Shown: in pieces, positions 5,875 through 8,399 of the stretch
Numbering within the stretch: the stretch's first letter is position 1
Layout: every line of letters begins with the position of its first letter
The notes under the pieces: model-generated
What the model saw: only the letters and a program-made list of their open reading frames with translations
The model's database searches: none
What the model was told of the DNA's origin: nothing
Assembly (NCBI GenBank): GCA_021792815.1
Contig: JAJYTX010000093.1
Location: 1 to 8,399 of the forward strand
Direction of reading: 5' to 3'
Length of the DNA stretch: 8,399 nucleotides
Source of the DNA: Pseudomonadota bacterium
Lineage (GTDB): Bacteria > Pseudomonadota > Gammaproteobacteria > Steroidobacterales > Steroidobacteraceae
Translations under genes and position numbers: made by a program

Positions 5875-6993
5875 ATGAGCAAACCCAGAGCACGTGATCT
5901 CGGCCTGCCGTTGAGTGGAAAGACCGGGCGTCATAATGCAATCACCGACGTGCCGGGAGTCGAGGTGGGCTACTGTACGCTCAAGCGGCTGGCGCGCCGC
6001 CCGGGTGAACGGCAGGTTCATACCGGCGTCACGGTGGTCTTGCCGCGCGGTCACGAGCGACGCCCGACAGCGGTCTGGGCCGGCCAATTTGATCTCAATG
6101 GCAACGGCGAAATGACCGGCACGCATTGGATCGCGGATGCCGGATACCTCACCGGCCCCATCTGCCTCACCAACACCCACTCGGTGGGCATCGTGCACCA
6201 TGCCGCGGTGGGTTGGATGGTCCGGCAGTATTCACCTCATTTTCACAGATTCCCAGCGTGGGCCATGCCAGTCGTGGCGGAGACGTACGACGGGTTGCTC
6301 AACGACATCTGCGGCCGCCACGTGACGGAGGCGGACGCGCTGCGCGCATTTCGCACCGCCCGAGGGGGGCCGGTCGCAGAAGGCAACGTGGGTGGCGGAG
6401 CCGGGAACCAGACCTACGAATTCAAAGGGGGTACTGGCACGAGCTCGCGGCATGTGCGGATCGGCGGACGCGGATACACCTTGGGGGTTCTGGTTCAGTC
6501 GAATTTCGGACTGCGCCATGAGCTGAGCGTGCTCGGCGTGCCGGTGGGACGGTATCTGACCGAGGGCGCGTTGCTCTCCGGGCGGGGCGCCCCGGAGCAC
6601 GGCTCGATCATCGTGCTGATTGCCACGGACGCGCCGCTCAATCCGCTGCAATTGCGCCGCGTGGCAAAGCGCGGAGCGCTCGGAATCGGACGTACCGGGA
6701 CCAGCGGAGGACACTATTCCGGAGATCTGATGCTGGCGTTTTCCGTTGCCAATGGCCTGTACCTGCCCGCCATCGGGCAGCGACAGCCGCGCGACTTTCA
6801 CGCCAAATGGCTGAACGACGCACACCTCGACGTCATCTACGCTGCCACCGTAGCCGCGGTCGAGGAGTCCGTGCTCAATGCGCTGTTGGCCGCGGAATCC
6901 GTGCCGGTCATCCGGCCGCGCGGTGCCGTCCTGCGGTCAATCGAACCCGCTCAATTGTGTGACCTGCTGCGCCGCCACGGCCGAATCCCCTGA
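5875..6993 (+). CDS. P1-family aminopeptidase (DmpA/BapA type, N-terminal serine hydrolase)
   Basis: A 372-residue member of peptidase family P1 (S58), whose characterised members are the L-aminopeptidase/D-amidase DmpA and the beta-peptidyl aminopeptidase BapA. They are made as one chain that cuts itself before a serine, which becomes the N-terminal nucleophile of the smaller subunit. Here that site is Gly243-Ser244 in PEHGSIIVLIATDAPL (240-255). Other landmarks: NAITDVPGVEVGY (21-33), LTNTHSVG (98-105), ETYDGLLND (136-144), EGNVGGGAG (169-177), VQSNFG (207-212) and GRTGTSGGHYSGDLMLAFS (272-290). By spacing, Ser282 and Asp284 correspond to DmpA Ser288 and Glu290. No signal peptide is seen, so it is probably cytoplasmic. 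It follows the permease by 35 bp. The ribosome binding site is weak, so translation may be modest. Specificity (L-, D- or beta-residues) cannot be told from sequence. Confidence 0.92.
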   Translation: MSKPRARDLGLPLSGKTGRHNAITDVPGVEVGYCTLKRLARRPGERQVHTGVTVVLPRGHERRPTAVWAGQFDLNGNGEMTGTHWIADAGYLTGPICLTNTHSVGIVHHAAVGWMVRQYSPHFHRFPAWAMPVVAETYDGLLNDICGRHVTEADALRAFRTARGGPVAEGNVGGGAGNQTYEFKGGTGTSSRHVRIGGRGYTLGVLVQSNFGLRHELSVLGVPVGRYLTEGALLSGRGAPEHGSIIVLIATDAPLNPLQLRRVAKRGALGIGRTGTSGGHYSGDLMLAFSVANGLYLPAIGQRQPRDFHAKWLNDAHLDVIYAATVAAVEESVLNALLAAESVPVIRPRGAVLRSIEPAQLCDLLRRHGRIP

Positions 6994-7002
6994 CACTGGC
7001 GG

Positions 7003-7057
7003 TGGCCCGCGGCGCGATCCGCATACCAGGCACCTCACCCGCACTGATGGCCCGCGG
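7003..7057. repeat. TGGCCCGCGG direct repeat in the convergent gap
   Basis: The 10-mer TGGCCCGCGG occurs at 7003-7012 and 7048-7057 in the 163-bp gap between the convergent peptidase and receptor genes. No hairpin with a T tract is visible on either strand, so I call no terminator. The repeat may be chance in GC-rich sequence. Confidence 0.35.
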
Positions 7058-7156
7058 GGCACCGTCCTTTCCACTACAGACAGGGTGAGTGTGCGCGCAA
7101 TTCGCCGAGGCGGACGATCCTGAATCGCGCTTTCCGGCTTCGGACGGTCTGCGCCT

Positions 7157-8399
7157 TCAGAGGTCGTATATCGCTGAAATGCCGATCGTCAATGGCCGAA
7201 AAGTGCTCGCCGACAGTCGCGGGTCACCCGGCAGTGCATGATTCACGGAGAGCTGCGGATGGGAGTTCAATACGTTGTCTGCGAACAACCTGAGCGTCCA
7301 GCCGCTGTGCAATCGCCAACCGAGCCTCAGATTGAGCATGTTGGTCGAAGGATCCGTCGGCAAAGAGGGGTCATACAGCACGGCATTTGCCGGATCGTGC
7401 GCAAAGAACGGTCCATTGTTGCGACTATCGAAAACATCCTGCAGCGAGAGGAACAGACTGTGGTCAAAGAGATGAAAGTCGTACTCGCCTCCAAGACTGA
7501 TCGACCACGGAGGAACCGGAGGACCGGAGGTCGCGGAGGCGCCGGCAACCCGGTCGCCCGCAGCCACGATCTGGCCGATCCCGCCTGTTGGCACGATCAC
7601 CGTATTCTTGAAGTACGCGTCGGTATACGCCACGTCGAGGTGTGCCCGCAGGTTTCGCGTCAGCAGCGCCTCGGCCGAGACATCGAATCCCTTGCTCACC
7701 ACGTCACCCAGATTGAACGTCGCGTTGATGCCGCACTGCGGAATGATGGTGAAATTCTGGATATTGTTCCAGGTGACGAAGTATGCGCTTGCATCGATCG
7801 CGGCTCTGTGTCGCAAGAAGAAGTCCTTGGTTCCCAGCTCGTAGCTCCATAGCGAATCCGGCTTTATGGAAACCGGTGCGGAAACGTGGCAGGTCGGAAT
7901 CAGACTGGTTGTCTGATCATTGACGCCTCCGGAACGGTATCCCTTTGCCGCCGACGCATAGAAGAGGCTCGACTTGGACGGACGCCATGTCAGCCCGATC
8001 TGCGGGGTCACCGCGCTCGAGGAGGAGCCGCCCGCAAAATTGAAATTGCCTCCGTTGAACGGCCCGGCCAGAAACAAAGTCGACCCGGTCGTGAAATGTG
8101 ACCAGCGCAGGCCTGCATTGAACGTCAGCGATCGCGTCACTCTGACGTCAGCATGCCCGAATACGGCCACCTGCTTGTCGGTCGTCGGCGTGTCCGCCCA
8201 GTACACGTACTTGCCCTGATACGGGCCGACACCGAGCACCTGCTGGATCGTCTTACCGTAGTACTGCTCAATCAGCTGAGGCAGGTCCGGATGGACGACA
8301 CGCGAGTGATCGAACTGGCGCGCATCCTGCAGAAACACGCCTGCCACACAATCGAGTACCCGGGACATGGGGTGCGTCGAGGCAAGCCGCAGCTCTTCA
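7157..8399 (-). CDS. TonB-dependent outer-membrane receptor, C-terminal part (cut by right edge)
   Basis: The last 413 codons of a TonB-dependent receptor: the outer half of its beta-barrel. The frame is open to the window edge (EELRLASTHPMSRVLDCVAG), so the Met at 8368 is internal, not the start. Typical barrel landmarks in order: LTFNAGLRWS, LFYASAAKGYRSGGVND, SLWSYELGTKDFFLRHRAA, NNIQNF, SKGFDVSAEALLTRNLRAHL, WSISLGGEYDF, TNMLNLRLGWRLHSGWTLRL and the end TIGISAIYDL. It belongs to the large receptor group that sphingomonad-like bacteria use for small organic nutrients as well as siderophores; the ligand cannot be told. Two cysteines (TCHVS and PQCGI) could form an extracellular disulfide. 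The C-terminus lacks the usual final aromatic residue, ending Y-D-L. It converges on the operon, with 163 bp between stops, and is the closest visible relative of the relic at 3050-3302. Confidence 0.9.
   Translation of the reverse strand, partial: EELRLASTHPMSRVLDCVAGVFLQDARQFDHSRVVHPDLPQLIEQYYGKTIQQVLGVGPYQGKYVYWADTPTTDKQVAVFGHADVRVTRSLTFNAGLRWSHFTTGSTLFLAGPFNGGNFNFAGGSSSSAVTPQIGLTWRPSKSSLFYASAAKGYRSGGVNDQTTSLIPTCHVSAPVSIKPDSLWSYELGTKDFFLRHRAAIDASAYFVTWNNIQNFTIIPQCGINATFNLGDVVSKGFDVSAEALLTRNLRAHLDVAYTDAYFKNTVIVPTGGIGQIVAAGDRVAGASATSGPPVPPWSISLGGEYDFHLFDHSLFLSLQDVFDSRNNGPFFAHDPANAVLYDPSLPTDPSTNMLNLRLGWRLHSGWTLRLFADNVLNSHPQLSVNHALPGDPRLSASTFRPLTIGISAIYDL

Noticed and set aside
6994..7156. Bidirectional terminator in the convergent gap
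   Set aside because: Only very short stems such as TCCG-GCTT-CGGA are visible, with no T tract on either strand.
1..8399. CRISPR arrays, tRNA or rRNA genes, insertion sequences
   Set aside because: No regularly spaced repeats, tRNA arm signatures, transposase motifs or terminal inverted repeats were seen on either strand.

Overview
The window is GC-rich, tightly coded bacterial DNA, apparently from a Gram-negative (outer-membrane) bacterium. A TonB-dependent receptor shows the outer membrane. The N-terminus of ribose-phosphate pyrophosphokinase at the left edge ([10 protein letters not shown]..., [18 protein letters not shown]) reads more like alphaproteobacterial than enterobacterial Prs, so an alphaproteobacterium is my best guess; this is recall, not a search.

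Layout. 1-244 (minus): start of prs, running off the left edge. 245-628: no gene seen. 629-1444 (minus): a MoaF-family protein. 1445-1578: a repeat-rich intergenic region that looks like an AraC-type control region for moaF. 1579-2649 (minus): an AraC-family regulator with an arabinose-binding-like sensor domain. 2650-3320: no intact gene, but not empty. It holds a good sigma70-like promoter with a TetR-like palindrome at its start point (2812-2864), the decayed 3' end of a TonB-dependent receptor gene (about 3050-3302), and a second strong promoter match inside that relic (3267-3296). 3321-6993 (plus): a tight three-gene operon encoding a class II histone-deacetylase-like zinc amidohydrolase, a 12-helix APC amino-acid/amine permease and a P1-family (DmpA/BapA type) self-processing aminopeptidase. 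6994-7156: short convergent gap. 7157-8399 (minus): the 3' part of an intact TonB-dependent receptor that continues past the right edge.

How the genes may work together (inference). The plus-strand operon looks like a module for importing and hydrolysing amide-linked small molecules: the permease brings an acylated amine, beta-amino acid or short peptide into the cytoplasm, the zinc enzyme removes acyl groups, and the P1 peptidase releases N-terminal amino acids (D- or beta-residues in characterised relatives). An outer-membrane receptor gene once stood directly upstream and is now a stub. Its paralogue survives beyond the 3' end of the operon in opposite orientation. The AraC regulator and moaF form a separate unit, probably concerned with monoamine or aromatic-compound metabolism rather than molybdenum cofactor synthesis.

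Most interesting: the receptor relic, which aligns with the intact receptor over its last 53 codons without a gap; the orphan promoter/operator left ahead of it; the promoter apparently supplied by the relic's own C-terminal codons; and the helically phased repeats ahead of moaF.
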